A DNA stretch of 64,000 nt from Korobacter sp036501185. GTDB lineage: Bacteria; Acidobacteriota; Terriglobia; Terriglobales; Acidobacteriaceae. The notes below the pieces were generated by a model. It was not told the DNA's origin. It did not search any database and saw only the letters and a program-made list of their open reading frames with translations. Each line of letters opens with the position of its first letter. Position 1 is the first letter of the stretch. A program made the translations under genes and the position numbers. Location of the stretch: contig DASYAU010000134.1 of NCBI GenBank assembly GCA_036501185.1, positions 1 through 64,000 on the forward strand, in the 5' to 3' direction. Positions 45,676-55,297 of the stretch are shown piece by piece.

Positions 45676-47271
45676 TTGAAAATTGTTGTTGCTGAGAAAA
45701 TCGCATCCGCCGCAGTTGATTTGTTTCGCCAGGATCCGACTTGGACGGTGGTCACTCCTGACCAGGTCGCCAAGAAAGAACAGCTCGAAGCCGCGCTGAA
45801 AGGGGCGGACGCTCTCATCGTGCGCTCCGCCGTGTTCGTTGACGGCGCCCTGCTTGAGCATGCCGACAAGTTGCGCGTGATCGGGCGTGCCGGCGTTGGG
45901 GTAGACAACATTGAGCTCGAAGCGGCCACTCGTCACGGCATCGCCGTGATGAACACTCCAGGCGCCAATGCCGTCGCGGTGGCGGAGCACACCATGGCGC
46001 TGATGCTGGCTCTGGCACGTTTCATTCCGCGCGCGACGGAGACGATGCACGCCGGCAAGTGGGAAAAGAAAAGCTTGCAGGGAACGGAGTTGCGCGGCAA
46101 AACGCTCGGCATCATCGGGCTTGGCCGGATCGGGATGGAAGTTGCACGCCGCGCTGCGGCCTTTGGCATGACGCTCGTCGCCCACGATCCTTACGTCTCG
46201 CCGACGGTGGCTGCCGATGCCAAGATCCGCCTTGCCGATCGCGACGAGGTGCTGAAGACCGCCGACTACATTACGCTGCACGTCGCACTGACGCCGCAGA
46301 CCGCGAGCATGGTCAACGCCGCTTCGATCGCGACGATGAAGAAAGGCGTACGCATTGTGAACTGCGCTCGTGGCGAGCTGATTGAAGACGCCTCCCTGGT
46401 CGAAGCTATCAAGTCCGGCCACGTCGCCGGCGCGGCGCTCGACGTGTTCGCCGAAGAACCGTTGAAGAGCTCGCCATACTTCGGTGTGCCGAACGTCATT
46501 CTTACGCCGCATATCGGCGGGTCCACGGCCGAAGCGCAGGATGCAGTCGGCGTTCAGATCGCTCAGCAGGTACGCGACTACCTGCAGCGCGGCGTGGTGC
46601 AGAACGCCGTTAACATGCCATCTCTGACGGAACAGGAGTACGTTGCGCTGGAGCCGTTCATTACCCTCGGCGATCGACTGGGCAGCTTGCTGGCTCAGCT
46701 CAGCGAGTCTCGTTACGAAGAGATCGGTATCCGCTACACAGGCGCGGTAGGCGGGTGGAAGACCGAGCTCATCCGCAATGCGGTAATCAAGGGGCTGCTG
46801 CAGAACACGACGGACGAAAGCGTGAACCTCATCAATGCCAACTCCGTCGCAGAAACGCGCGGGATCCGCGTGCTCGAGTCGAAGAAGGAGCAGCCCTCCG
46901 GCGGCGGCGCCGCGAACGTCCTTGGGCTGACGCTGCAAACCCCAAAGGGCGTATTTTCCGCGCGTGGAACGGTGCTGCATGGGAGCTCGCCGCGGCTGCT
47001 CTCGTTCGACGGCATCGATGTTGAGGCGCCGCTGGAGAACACGCTGCTCGTCATCCGCAATCGAGACATCCCAGGCGTCGTGGGCCGCGTGGGCAGCATT
47101 CTCGGCGACCATGAAGTCAACATCGCGAACTTCGCGCTGGGCCGCGCCTCGGGCAATACGGGCGGCAACGCGCTGGCGGTGGTGCAGGTGGATGGCGCCA
47201 TTACCGAAGCCGTGCTGCAACGATTGCGGCAGGCGAAGGCGATCCTCGCAGCGAACGTGGTGCAGTTCTAG
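45676..47271 (+). CDS. serA: D-3-phosphoglycerate dehydrogenase
   Basis: A 531-residue long-form SerA, first enzyme of serine synthesis, oxidising 3-phosphoglycerate with NAD. The catalytic dehydrogenase (about 1-310) shows GLGRIGMEVARR, CARGELIEDASL and HIGGSTAEAQ with the active-site His. An intervening allosteric-substrate-binding domain and a C-terminal ACT domain follow (LLVIRNRDIPGVVGRVGSIL), implying serine control. The start TTG 45676 (MKIVVAEKI) with AAGGAAG upstream is chosen over an upstream ATG with no homology. Confidence 0.96.
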   Translation: MKIVVAEKIASAAVDLFRQDPTWTVVTPDQVAKKEQLEAALKGADALIVRSAVFVDGALLEHADKLRVIGRAGVGVDNIELEAATRHGIAVMNTPGANAVAVAEHTMALMLALARFIPRATETMHAGKWEKKSLQGTELRGKTLGIIGLGRIGMEVARRAAAFGMTLVAHDPYVSPTVAADAKIRLADRDEVLKTADYITLHVALTPQTASMVNAASIATMKKGVRIVNCARGELIEDASLVEAIKSGHVAGAALDVFAEEPLKSSPYFGVPNVILTPHIGGSTAEAQDAVGVQIAQQVRDYLQRGVVQNAVNMPSLTEQEYVALEPFITLGDRLGSLLAQLSESRYEEIGIRYTGAVGGWKTELIRNAVIKGLLQNTTDESVNLINANSVAETRGIRVLESKKEQPSGGGAANVLGLTLQTPKGVFSARGTVLHGSSPRLLSFDGIDVEAPLENTLLVIRNRDIPGVVGRVGSILGDHEVNIANFALGRASGNTGGNALAVVQVDGAITEAVLQRLRQAKAILAANVVQF

Positions 47272-47286
47272 ATAGAGTTGAATAGG

Positions 47287-47318
47287 GCCCTGTCTTCACG
47301 AGACAGGGCTTTTCTTTT
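47287..47318 (+). terminator. Terminator of serA
   Basis: GCCCTGTCT-tcacg-AGACAGGGC followed by TTTTCTTTT, lying between serA and the convergent protease gene. Confidence 0.93.
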
Positions 47319-47325
47319 GAGAAAG

Positions 47326-48423
47326 CTATTCTTCCAGCCGCTGCAACTTTCGCGTCTCCGCCAGCAGGGCCATGGAGTGGGTGAGGTTCTGCATGGTCAC
47401 GATCCCGACCAGGCGGCCGCCATCCACCACCGGAACCAGGCCGAGTCCTTTTGTTCCGATGCGCCGGAAGATTGCGGCGAGTGATTCGCTGCGTTGGGCA
47501 ATCTGGAAGCCGCGGCTCATTACGCCCTGTACATAGCCGTTGCCGCTGCGCAGCGCGTCGAGAATCTTCTGGCGCGAGATGACGCCCACTAAATCGCTGC
47601 CACGAATGACCGGGAATTCATCCTGGAGCGTGTGGACGGCCTTGTTGAGCGCGTCTTCGAGCGTATCCGCGGACGAGAGGGTAGAGAAATCGGTGAGCAT
47701 GACTTCTTCAATGCGCACGGTCTCCAGCACCTCCTGGAAGATGGCGGTACGGTCCTCGATTTGCGCGCCGACAAAGATAAACACGCCGATCATCATGAGC
47801 CAGGGCATGGAGATGCCAGCGACCATGAAGAGCGCGGCGAAGATCTGGCCGACGGTGACCGCCTTACGCGTGGCCTGTACATAGTCCATGCGTTGCGCAA
47901 ACATGGAGCGCAGCACGCGGCCGCCATCCATGGGATAAGCGGGCAGAAGGTTGAAAAGGCCGAGCAGCAGGTTGCTCCAAACGAAGCTCTTCGGCAGGTT
48001 CTGTGGCGTGATCCATGGCCGCGAGAGCAAGTTCATGTGCAGCAGGCCGACGCAAGCAAGTGCCGCGCCCAGCCCGATGCCGAGGTTGATCAACGGACCA
48101 GCGGCGCTGATGCGAATGTCGCGCGCCGCGTTATGCCGGGTGTGCGGGCCGTTGTCGTCCATGAAGGTGATGCCGCCAATCGGCAGCAGCACGATGCCGC
48201 GCACCTTCACGCCTGAGCGCATGGCCACCAGAGCGTGTCCGAGTTCGTGCAGGACCACCGACCCGAAGACCAGCGCTACCAGTGCCAACCCACGCCCGGC
48301 TACCTGCACGCCATTAGCGCTTGTCTGCGTAAACCACACGAACATGAGCAGGAAGAAAAACGTGAGGTGCAGGCGGATTTCGACGCCAAACAAACGACCG
48401 ATCGGAATGGACCAGCTTCTCAT
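47326..48423 (-). CDS. Site-2-type membrane metalloprotease with CBS domains
   Basis: A 365-residue intramembrane protease of the Rv2869/SpoIVFB group. It has zinc motif HELGH in the second helix, the third ligand in AYPMDGGR (NxxPxPxLDG-like), about five helices, then a pair of CBS domains (about 240-355) with VGVISRQKILDAL and LVGIVTMQNL. CBS domains suggest nucleotide-controlled cleavage of a membrane anti-sigma or similar substrate. The start at MRSWSIPIGRLFG is preferred; a GTG six codons earlier is possible. Confidence 0.93.
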   Translation of the reverse strand: MRSWSIPIGRLFGVEIRLHLTFFFLLMFVWFTQTSANGVQVAGRGLALVALVFGSVVLHELGHALVAMRSGVKVRGIVLLPIGGITFMDDNGPHTRHNAARDIRISAAGPLINLGIGLGAALACVGLLHMNLLSRPWITPQNLPKSFVWSNLLLGLFNLLPAYPMDGGRVLRSMFAQRMDYVQATRKAVTVGQIFAALFMVAGISMPWLMMIGVFIFVGAQIEDRTAIFQEVLETVRIEEVMLTDFSTLSSADTLEDALNKAVHTLQDEFPVIRGSDLVGVISRQKILDALRSGNGYVQGVMSRGFQIAQRSESLAAIFRRIGTKGLGLVPVVDGGRLVGIVTMQNLTHSMALLAETRKLQRLEE

Positions 48424-48494
48424 AGAGAATCGCAGACTCACATTCTATACACTCTTAGACGCGCGCAAGCGCACTCACGTTCCTAACACCTTCG

Positions 48495-49055
48495 ATGCGA
48501 ATTATTGCTGGAAAATTCCGCAGCCGGCCGCTGAAGACGCCGCAAGGACTTGACGTCCGGCCGTCGTCCGACCGACTTCGCGAGACGCTCTTCAACGTGC
48601 TCACTGCCGGATACGAGCTGGAAAATTCCCGCTGGATCGACCTTTTCGCAGGAACCGGTGCGGTTGGCCTCGAGGCGCTGAGCCGCGGCGCGGGATACGT
48701 TTATTTCGTGGAAAAAGTGTCGAAGGTTGCACGGGTCACGGAAGCGAACATCAGTAGCGTAGGGGCAAGCGACCAGGCGCAAATTCTTACGAGTGACGTC
48801 CTAGCCGGCTTACGCCAATTGGAAGGCATCGACCCGGTGGAGTTCGTGTTTCTTGATCCGCCCTACCGCGAGGAAGGCGCTTATCTCGGAGTGCTGCGCA
48901 TTCTTTCCGAGTCACCGGTTCTGAAGCAAGGATCCATCGTGATTGCAGAGCACACCAAGCACTTCGATCCGGGGGATGGCGTAGGCAAGTTGACGCGCTA
49001 CCGCTCGCTGAAACAGGGCGACGCAGTGCTGAGCTTTTATAAGCGAGCTACATGA
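48495..49055 (+). CDS. rsmD: 16S rRNA (guanine966-N2)-methyltransferase
   Basis: A 186-residue SAM-dependent methyltransferase. It starts MRIIAGKFRSRPLKTP and has VRPSSDRLRETLFN, SAM motif DLFAGTGAVGLEALSRGA and the catalytic DPPY (FLDPPYREEG). It methylates G966 of 16S rRNA. Its end overlaps the convergent neighbour by 8 bp. Confidence 0.97.
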   Translation: MRIIAGKFRSRPLKTPQGLDVRPSSDRLRETLFNVLTAGYELENSRWIDLFAGTGAVGLEALSRGAGYVYFVEKVSKVARVTEANISSVGASDQAQILTSDVLAGLRQLEGIDPVEFVFLDPPYREEGAYLGVLRILSESPVLKQGSIVIAEHTKHFDPGDGVGKLTRYRSLKQGDAVLSFYKRAT

Positions 49056-49605
49056 TCAGTTCGCGGGTGCTCCGCACGATCGGGTGCTGCATCTCCTGCA
49101 ACTCATTCTTCACGCAATTCAGGCCGTAGACGCAGCTTTCGAACTCTTTCGCCAGCTTGGCGAATAGCGGCGCCACCTTCGCATACTCGAAGTGCTCAAA
49201 CTTCGAGACGATGTAGTAGCTTTCCTTGCCGGCTTTCATAAAGTCGACGAGGTTCTCGAGGCGCTCGCGGCGCAGGCGGAAGTGATTGATGCTCTCGGGG
49301 AACATGCCGGTGAAGAAGAGCGTGTAATCGCCGATGTGCTTGCGCACCTGGCGTTCGCGATCGAACGACGGCGCCGGGCCGTAAATCGGGTCCGACTCCA
49401 GCAGCATTTCGCCGACATCCTGGAGTGGGCGGCCATCGGCGTTTTTCACGCGGAACAAATTCTCAACGTCGCTAAATTCGGTGAGCATCGCCGCGACGTA
49501 CTCTTTCACATCGGGATCGCGCAAGCCGATATCGTCGTCGAAATGGCGATCCACAAGGTTAAGGAAGAGCTCTTGCAAAGGTCGAGAATCTGCGAGTTGG
49601 CCCAC
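49048..49605 (-). CDS. Unknown 185-aa conserved-looking protein
   Basis: A soluble helical protein with HFDDDIGLRDPDVKEYVAAML and FFTGMFPESINHFRLRRERL; no family recognised. A GTG start at 49605 with GGGGAG 8 nt upstream is preferred to an ATG at 49674 whose extra residues look noncoding. Cys appears only near the C-terminus (ESCVYGLNCV). The layout suggests a bacterial housekeeping orphan rather than a mobile gene. Confidence 0.75.
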   Translation of the reverse strand: MGQLADSRPLQELFLNLVDRHFDDDIGLRDPDVKEYVAAMLTEFSDVENLFRVKNADGRPLQDVGEMLLESDPIYGPAPSFDRERQVRKHIGDYTLFFTGMFPESINHFRLRRERLENLVDFMKAGKESYYIVSKFEHFEYAKVAPLFAKLAKEFESCVYGLNCVKNELQEMQHPIVRSTRELIM

Positions 49606-49837
49606 GTTGTCATCTCCCCACAGCGAAAACTTAGACGGAGAGATACCGCCATTCTTCCTCCGCCGCAAGTGCATCTTTGGATGATCCCCATCAATTTCTT
49701 TGATAGGCAGCTTCCAGCAGACTTGCTACTGGATTAGAACCCGCTTGGGACCCGCATAGTTGCTGGGGAAAATCACACGATGGTGGACAACCCGCGGTAT
49801 TAGCAGTCGGCGCCCTCAAGTGATAACAAAGTTGCGA

Positions 49838-49843
49838 TAAGCT
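49838..49843 (+). promoter_or_regulatory. TANNNT box 5 nt before folC start
   Basis: TAAGCT, 5 nt, GTG 49849. The stretch GTTGCGATAAGCT recurs in front of plsC (51217-51228), 10 nt before its ATG. Confidence 0.45.
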
Positions 49844-49848
49844 GTTCG

Positions 49849-51201
49849 GTGCCTTCCATGACCTACCAGGCTGCCGTCGAGGCGCTGTACAAGCTCGGCC
49901 ACGAGCTTGCCGGAACGCCCTCGCACAAATTCGATCTCGCGCACATGCGGGCGCTGCTCGACGCCATGGGAAATCCTCAGCAACGATTCCCGAGCGTGCT
50001 CATTGCCGGGACGAACGGCAAGGGATCGACTGCCGCCACACTGTCGTCGATCTTGCTCACCGCCGGATACAAAACCGCGCTCTATACGTCCCCGCATTTG
50101 GTGCGCATCAACGAACGCATCCGGGTGAATGGGGAATACATTGGTGACGCTGAGTTCGCGGCCGCTTACGGGCACGTGGAACACCTCGCCTGCGAGCTTG
50201 TTCATGCGAAAACACTGCCCTGGCATCCCAGTTTCTTCGAGATGCTGACGGCGATGGCCTTCGAGGTCTTTGCGCGGGCGGGTGTGCAGATCGCGGTGCT
50301 GGAAGTTGGCATGGGTGGTCGCCTTGACGCTACCAACGTCGTTCAGCCGCTGATCTCGGTGATTACCGACATTTCGCTCGATCACCAGAAGTTTCTCGGC
50401 AACACGATCGCGGAAATCGCCGTGGAAAAAGCAGGGATCATCAAGAGTGAGGGAACGGTGATCACGCTGCCGCAGCATCCCGCAGCCAACGATGCTATTG
50501 GCCACGCGATTCTCGCGCAGCACGCCACGGGCATCAGTGCTGTAAAGCACATGCCGCCAGTCTCGCCCGGTGCTTCCGACTTTGGGGAGGAGGAAGGCCG
50601 AAACCGATATTCTTTGGAGGTGATGGGACAGGTCATCTCCATCGATTCGCCGCTGCCGGGGCGTCACCAACTGCGCAATCTCGCGCTGGCGATTACCGCC
50701 GCCGAAGAACTCGGGCGCGCCGGTTTTCCGGTCACGCCAGCCCAAATCGAGCAGGGAATTCGCAGTACCCGGTGGCCGGGGCGGTTCCATGTTGTTCCAG
50801 CCGGCCAGAACGAGCTGCAGCGCGAGCTCATTTTCGATGTGGCACATAACCCCGATGGCGCCTGGGCGCTCCGCTCCGTGCTCTCCGAACGAGTTGGCGA
50901 AAAAGCGATCACTCTTGTTTTCGGAGCGATGCAGGATAAGGCCTTTGAGGAGATGATCCAGATCCTCTTTCCGATCGCGCAGCAGGTGGTGGTGACGCGT
51001 GCGCACAACCCACGCGCCGCCACGACTGCCGACCTCGCGCAAGCTGCCCAGCAAGTGGGAACCGATGTGGTCGAGGTGGCCACGGTCGAAGCCGCGCTTC
51101 GCCATGCTGCAGAGATGACTCCGGATTCCGGAGTCATCGTGATCACGGGATCGATATTCGTGGTGGGCGAAGCAATGCAGGCACTGAATATCTCCACATA
51201 A
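49849..51201 (+). CDS. folC: Bifunctional folylpolyglutamate/dihydrofolate synthase
   Basis: A 450-residue Mur-ligase-fold enzyme adding glutamate to folates. The P-loop is AGTNGKGST, with SPHLVRINERI, GGRLDATNVV, TDISLDHQKFLG (the carbamylated-Lys region is downstream) and the C-terminal HNPDGAWAL. Length is as expected. The start GTG 49849 is supported by the TANNNT box; ATG 49858 is the alternative. Confidence 0.96.
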   Translation: MPSMTYQAAVEALYKLGHELAGTPSHKFDLAHMRALLDAMGNPQQRFPSVLIAGTNGKGSTAATLSSILLTAGYKTALYTSPHLVRINERIRVNGEYIGDAEFAAAYGHVEHLACELVHAKTLPWHPSFFEMLTAMAFEVFARAGVQIAVLEVGMGGRLDATNVVQPLISVITDISLDHQKFLGNTIAEIAVEKAGIIKSEGTVITLPQHPAANDAIGHAILAQHATGISAVKHMPPVSPGASDFGEEEGRNRYSLEVMGQVISIDSPLPGRHQLRNLALAITAAEELGRAGFPVTPAQIEQGIRSTRWPGRFHVVPAGQNELQRELIFDVAHNPDGAWALRSVLSERVGEKAITLVFGAMQDKAFEEMIQILFPIAQQVVVTRAHNPRAATTADLAQAAQQVGTDVVEVATVEAALRHAAEMTPDSGVIVITGSIFVVGEAMQALNIST

Positions 51202-51238
51202 ACGGCGCCGCATCCGTTGCGATAAGCTATTTACAGCG

Positions 51239-52045
51239 ATGTCCGACCTGGTGAGCCGCCTTCGCTCTTATTGCGTCTACGTTCCGCTGGTGTACCTGTA
51301 CACCGCGGTGATGGGCACCGGCTCGCTTATTGCTTCGCTATTCGATCGCGATGGGCGGATCCAGCACTGGTTCGCGCGTACCTGGTCGCGGATGATCCTG
51401 GGGACCACCGGATGTCCGATCACCATTGTCAATCCTGAGAAGCTCAATGCCGGGGGACCTGCGGTTTACGTGGTCAATCATCTCTCCGCATTCGACATCC
51501 CGTCGTTGTACACCGCGCTGCCATTCCAGTTCCGCATCATGGCGAAGAAGGAGCTGTTCCGGTATCCCGTGCTCGGCTGGCACCTCACCCGCTCCGGGCA
51601 GATCCCAATTGATCGCGATAATGCGCGGTCTTCGCTGAAGAGCCTGGTGCGTGCCAGTGAGGCGTTGAAGAATGGGATGTCGCTGGTCGTTTTTCCTGAA
51701 GGCGGCCGGTCTGCTGACGGCCAGCTTCAGCCCTTCCTCGGCGGCTCGTTCTACGTGGCTATCAAGGCGCAAGCGCCCATTGTCCCGATGGCACTGATTG
51801 GCACTTACGAGGCGTTGCCGATGAACAGTTTTCACGTGCGTCCGCGGCCGTTTCAACTGGTGGTTGGCGATGCCATCCCGACGACTGGCTATGCGCCACG
51901 GCAAATGGATAAACTGGCTGCGCAGGCCGAAGCCGCGGTCGCCGAACTTTATTATCGGCGCGCGGGCGTGGCTCGTCCCGCTGCTGCACCCGCTGAGGAT
52001 GCACTGCGGCATACGCAACTCACCGAGTCTCCGGAAGGACAATGA
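51239..52045 (+). CDS. plsC: 1-acyl-sn-glycerol-3-phosphate acyltransferase
   Basis: A 268-residue membrane-associated acyltransferase making phosphatidic acid. Motif I is NHLSAFD (NHxxxxD), motif III is FPEGGRS, and there is an N-terminal hydrophobic segment. A C-terminal Ala/Pro-rich tail is extra. It overlaps the next gene by an ATGA. Confidence 0.95.
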   Translation: MSDLVSRLRSYCVYVPLVYLYTAVMGTGSLIASLFDRDGRIQHWFARTWSRMILGTTGCPITIVNPEKLNAGGPAVYVVNHLSAFDIPSLYTALPFQFRIMAKKELFRYPVLGWHLTRSGQIPIDRDNARSSLKSLVRASEALKNGMSLVVFPEGGRSADGQLQPFLGGSFYVAIKAQAPIVPMALIGTYEALPMNSFHVRPRPFQLVVGDAIPTTGYAPRQMDKLAAQAEAAVAELYYRRAGVARPAAAPAEDALRHTQLTESPEGQ

Positions 52046-52803
52046 CGAAGCCGCGCATCGCGATCCCCGAGCCGCATTCTTCCCGCGAGTACACAGGCAA
52101 GCGACTGGCCGACTACATCGCGCCGATCGTGGACGCTGGAGGCGAAGCTGTAGTTATCCCGCTCGCGCTGTCACCATCGGAGCAGGCTCACTTGATCAAG
52201 TCTTGCGATGCCGTGCTGCTGCCTGGCAGCCCCGCCGATGTGGATCCGGAAAAGTATGACGAGGCGCGCGATCCTCATACGGCTGCTGCTGACATTGCGC
52301 GCGACAATGCGGACGAACTCTTACTGCAAGACGCGTACAACATGCGCAAGCCGGTGTTCGGTATCTGTTACGGAGTGCAGTCGCTGAATGTTTGGCGGAG
52401 CGGCAAGCTCGTTCAGCACATCGAAAGCCAGGTGGCGCACGAAGTTAAGCACGAAGCGCGGGCCCACACGATCAAGGTGCAAGGCAGTACGCTGCTTGCC
52501 AAGCTTGCTGCTGAGGCCGAGCTGGAGATCGAGGAACACTGGGTCAACTCTTCACATCACCAGTCGCTCGCCGTGCTTGGCGATGGGCTGCGACTTGCGG
52601 CGACCTCTCCGCAGGACGGCGTCATCGAGGCGGTCGAAGGCACTGCTCCCGACCAATGGGTAGTGGGCGTGCAGTGGCATCCCGAACGCACGTACCAGGA
52701 CGACAAATTTTCGCGCCTGCTTTTCGAGACGTTTATCGCGGAAGCTCGGCGCTGGCATGAACAAGTTGCAGCGAAGCGAAACGATTTCGAGGCGGTGCGC
52801 TGA
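52042..52803 (+). CDS. Class I glutamine amidotransferase-like peptidase C26 protein
   Basis: A 253-residue protein of the gamma-glutamyl-GABA hydrolase (PuuD-like) family. The nucleophile is Cys in FGICYGVQ, and the catalytic His-Glu pair is in WHPERTY. The oxyanion region LLPGSPADVDP is typical. It hydrolyses gamma-glutamyl amides of unknown identity. It is translationally coupled to plsC and followed 2 bp later by an SDR gene, all in one operon. Confidence 0.92.
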   Translation: MTKPRIAIPEPHSSREYTGKRLADYIAPIVDAGGEAVVIPLALSPSEQAHLIKSCDAVLLPGSPADVDPEKYDEARDPHTAAADIARDNADELLLQDAYNMRKPVFGICYGVQSLNVWRSGKLVQHIESQVAHEVKHEARAHTIKVQGSTLLAKLAAEAELEIEEHWVNSSHHQSLAVLGDGLRLAATSPQDGVIEAVEGTAPDQWVVGVQWHPERTYQDDKFSRLLFETFIAEARRWHEQVAAKRNDFEAVR

Positions 52804-52805
52804 CT

Positions 52806-53576
52806 ATGTCCGTTCCCATGTCGCTCGCAGGAAAAGTCGCGCTGGTCACTGGAGGGTCGCGGGGCATCGGGGCGGCCATCGTGCGCCTGTTCGTGGCGGC
52901 TGGCGCTAAGGTGGTCTTCACCTATCAGAAGGCATTAACCGCGGCCGACAGGCTCGTCAAGGAACTAGGCGCCGCCAACTGTTATGCCGTACAGGCGGAC
53001 CTGGGCACAGCGGCTTCGGCCAAGCCGCTCGTGGAAGCTGCGGTGAAACACTTCGGGCAGCTCGATATCATGGTGGCCAATCACGGCGTCTGGCCGCCAG
53101 AAGACATTCCCATCGACCAGATCACCGAGGAACAGTGGCGCAACACGCTTGCCATCAATCTCGACGCCGTCTTCGGGCTCATCAAGTACACGGTGGCCCA
53201 AATGAAGCAGCAGAAGCATGGCGGGCACATTGTGTTGATCAGCTCTACCTCCGGCCAGCGCGGCGAAGCGCTGCACTGCGATTATTCAGCTTCTAAGGGC
53301 GCACTGATTTCGATGACGAAGGGCTTGGCGAGCGAACTCGCCCGCTATGGTATCTACGTGAACTGCGTTGCCCCGGGCTGGGTGGATACCGACATGACTG
53401 CCTCGACCTTGGTGGATCCGAAAGCGGACGCGCTCATCTTTCAGCAGATCCCGCTCGGCAGGGTCGGCAAGCCTGAAGAAATTGCGGCCCCAGTACTGTT
53501 TCTCTGCACGCCGATGGCATCATTCATTACCGGCGAAGTCTTCAATGTCAACGGGGGCGCGGTCCTCGCCGGATAA
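52806..53576 (+). CDS. Short-chain dehydrogenase/reductase, FabG-like
   Basis: A 256-residue classical SDR. The cofactor motif is TGGSRGIG, followed by NHG, catalytic Ser in LISSTSGQRG, YSASK (Tyr-Lys) and the C-terminal GEVFNVNGG. It resembles 3-oxoacyl-ACP reductase, but many paralogues reduce other ketones. Operon position after an amidotransferase gives no firm substrate. Confidence 0.93.
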   Translation: MSVPMSLAGKVALVTGGSRGIGAAIVRLFVAAGAKVVFTYQKALTAADRLVKELGAANCYAVQADLGTAASAKPLVEAAVKHFGQLDIMVANHGVWPPEDIPIDQITEEQWRNTLAINLDAVFGLIKYTVAQMKQQKHGGHIVLISSTSGQRGEALHCDYSASKGALISMTKGLASELARYGIYVNCVAPGWVDTDMTASTLVDPKADALIFQQIPLGRVGKPEEIAAPVLFLCTPMASFITGEVFNVNGGAVLAG

Positions 53577-53600
53577 ACGCCCATGTACTTCGAACGTCCA

Positions 53601-54488
53601 ATGAAAAGCATGCTCAAGTGGATCTCGATCCTTCTTTTCACCGCGCTGGCCGCGGCCCAGACCACCGCGCCCTCGCCCGCAACAGCCGCGCCTGCTACGG
53701 CGGCGTCCGCGCAGAACAACTGGCTGCCGCCGCTCACAGGGAACGAAGACGCGACCGTAAAGAAAGCCCGAACGCTGCTGACGCAAATGATCGAAGCGAT
53801 GGGCGGCGCGGCTTACATGGATCTCAACAGCGTGGAGCAGATCGGCCTCACCTATAGTTTCTACAATGGGAGACCCAACAGTCTCGGCACCGACTTTCGC
53901 CGCGTCATTAAATACCCAGACAAAGAACGGGTGGAGCTCACCAAGCAGCGCGATGTCGTGTACATTGCCAACGGCAAGACAGGGTGGGAAGTGACGTACA
54001 AGGGCACCACTCTCCAGGATCCGAAGACATGGCGCGATTACTCTCGCCGCCGGAACTTCTCGCTCGAATACATGCTGCGGGTTTGGCTGAAGCAGCCCAG
54101 CACGCAGATCTATTACGAAGGTACCGCCATCTCTGAACAACGCATGGCCGATGTGGTTTCGCTGATGAACGGCCGCAACGAGTCGGCCACCATCTACATT
54201 GACCAAACCTCGCACCTGCCGATCAAGAACACCTATTCCTATCGCGATCCGTACGATAAGCAGAAAGACCAGGAAGGTGAGATTTACGGTAACTGGCGGA
54301 TGGAAGGCACGATCAACACCCCACACAGCATCGTGCGCACCCACAACGGCGACTACGCCAGCCAGCGCTTCATCAAGAGCGTCACGTACAACGTAGCCAC
54401 GCCCGATTCGCTGTTCACCGCCAAGCCTACGTATGACCCATACGTGCTGGAGCGCCGCTTGGACCAGGAAAAGATTCCGGAACCGTAG
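53601..54488 (+). CDS. Exported LolA-like outer-membrane lipoprotein-sorting domain protein
   Basis: A 295-residue exported protein with signal peptide MKSMLKWISILLFTALAAA, followed by a low-complexity Ala/Thr/Pro linker and a beta-rich domain. Stretches such as VEQIGLTYSFYNGRP and HLPIKNTYSYRDPYDK are of the LolA/DUF4292-like type widespread in Acidobacteria. The protein probably binds a lipid or lipoprotein. An in-frame ATG at 53583 is an alternative start. Confidence 0.78.
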   Translation: MKSMLKWISILLFTALAAAQTTAPSPATAAPATAASAQNNWLPPLTGNEDATVKKARTLLTQMIEAMGGAAYMDLNSVEQIGLTYSFYNGRPNSLGTDFRRVIKYPDKERVELTKQRDVVYIANGKTGWEVTYKGTTLQDPKTWRDYSRRRNFSLEYMLRVWLKQPSTQIYYEGTAISEQRMADVVSLMNGRNESATIYIDQTSHLPIKNTYSYRDPYDKQKDQEGEIYGNWRMEGTINTPHSIVRTHNGDYASQRFIKSVTYNVATPDSLFTAKPTYDPYVLERRLDQEKIPEP

Positions 54489-54550
54489 TCTCATTTCTGT
54501 GAATCCCGAACCTGCTCGCTGTGCATCTGTTTCCGCGGAGGCTCTCCCTC

Positions 54551-55201
54551 ATGAAAGTTGGAATTCTCGGCTCCGGAATGGTCGGGCAGACGCTTGGCGC
54601 AGGCTTTCTTAAGCACGGGCACCAGGTCATGCTCGGCGCGCGTGACCCTAAAAAGCCCGACGTGCAGAAGTGGGTGAGTGCTAACTCCGGCGCGACGGCT
54701 GGCACATTTGGGGACACTGCTGCTTTCGGTGAATTCCTGGTTCTCGCCATCGTGGGTAGCGCGGCCGCGCATGCACTCGAACTGGCCGGGCTCGCGAATG
54801 TCGCGGGCAAGACGATCATGGATGCGTGCAATCCGATCGACGACAGCACGCCCCCGCAACAGGGTGTTCTGAAGTTCTTCACCGGGCCGAACGATTCGCT
54901 CGCCGAAAAGCTTCAACGCAAATTTCCCAAGGCGCATTTTGTGAAGGCCTTCAATTCCGTGGGCGCGCCCCGCATGGTGAATCCTCATTACACGGAGGGC
55001 ATGCCTACGATGTTCTATTGCGGTGATGACGACGGTGCCAAAGCGCAGGTGGCGAAGGTCATCACCGAGTTCGGTTGGGAGGCCTTCGATTGCGGCGGCC
55101 TGATTGCCGCGCGCGCTATCGAGCCGCTCTGCATGCTCTGGTGCATTCCCGGCTTCACCCGCAACCAGTGGACGCACGCATTCAAGCTGGTCACAAAATA
55201 G
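54551..55201 (+). CDS. NADP oxidoreductase, coenzyme F420-dependent-type fold
   Basis: A 216-residue Rossmann protein starting MKVGILGSGMVGQTLGAGFL, with the NADP-binding MLGARDPKKP and KAFNSVGAPRM, as in NADPH:F420 oxidoreductase and related reductases. Genuine F420 use is not implied. The start at 54551 is chosen by homology over the longer frame. Confidence 0.9.
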   Translation: MKVGILGSGMVGQTLGAGFLKHGHQVMLGARDPKKPDVQKWVSANSGATAGTFGDTAAFGEFLVLAIVGSAAAHALELAGLANVAGKTIMDACNPIDDSTPPQQGVLKFFTGPNDSLAEKLQRKFPKAHFVKAFNSVGAPRMVNPHYTEGMPTMFYCGDDDGAKAQVAKVITEFGWEAFDCGGLIAARAIEPLCMLWCIPGFTRNQWTHAFKLVTK

Positions 55202-55297
55202 GACGCCGACAAAGCTTCACTAGAATTTTTCGCTACTTCGCCCGTCCCGCGAGTAAGATTCCTTCGCTCAACGGCCCACATTTTCAGCGGAGGATCT

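Noticed and set aside
44707..47220. 837-codon antisense open frame over the aminotransferase and serA
   Set aside because: Shadow frame rich in His and Arg; both sense genes have intact catalytic motifs.
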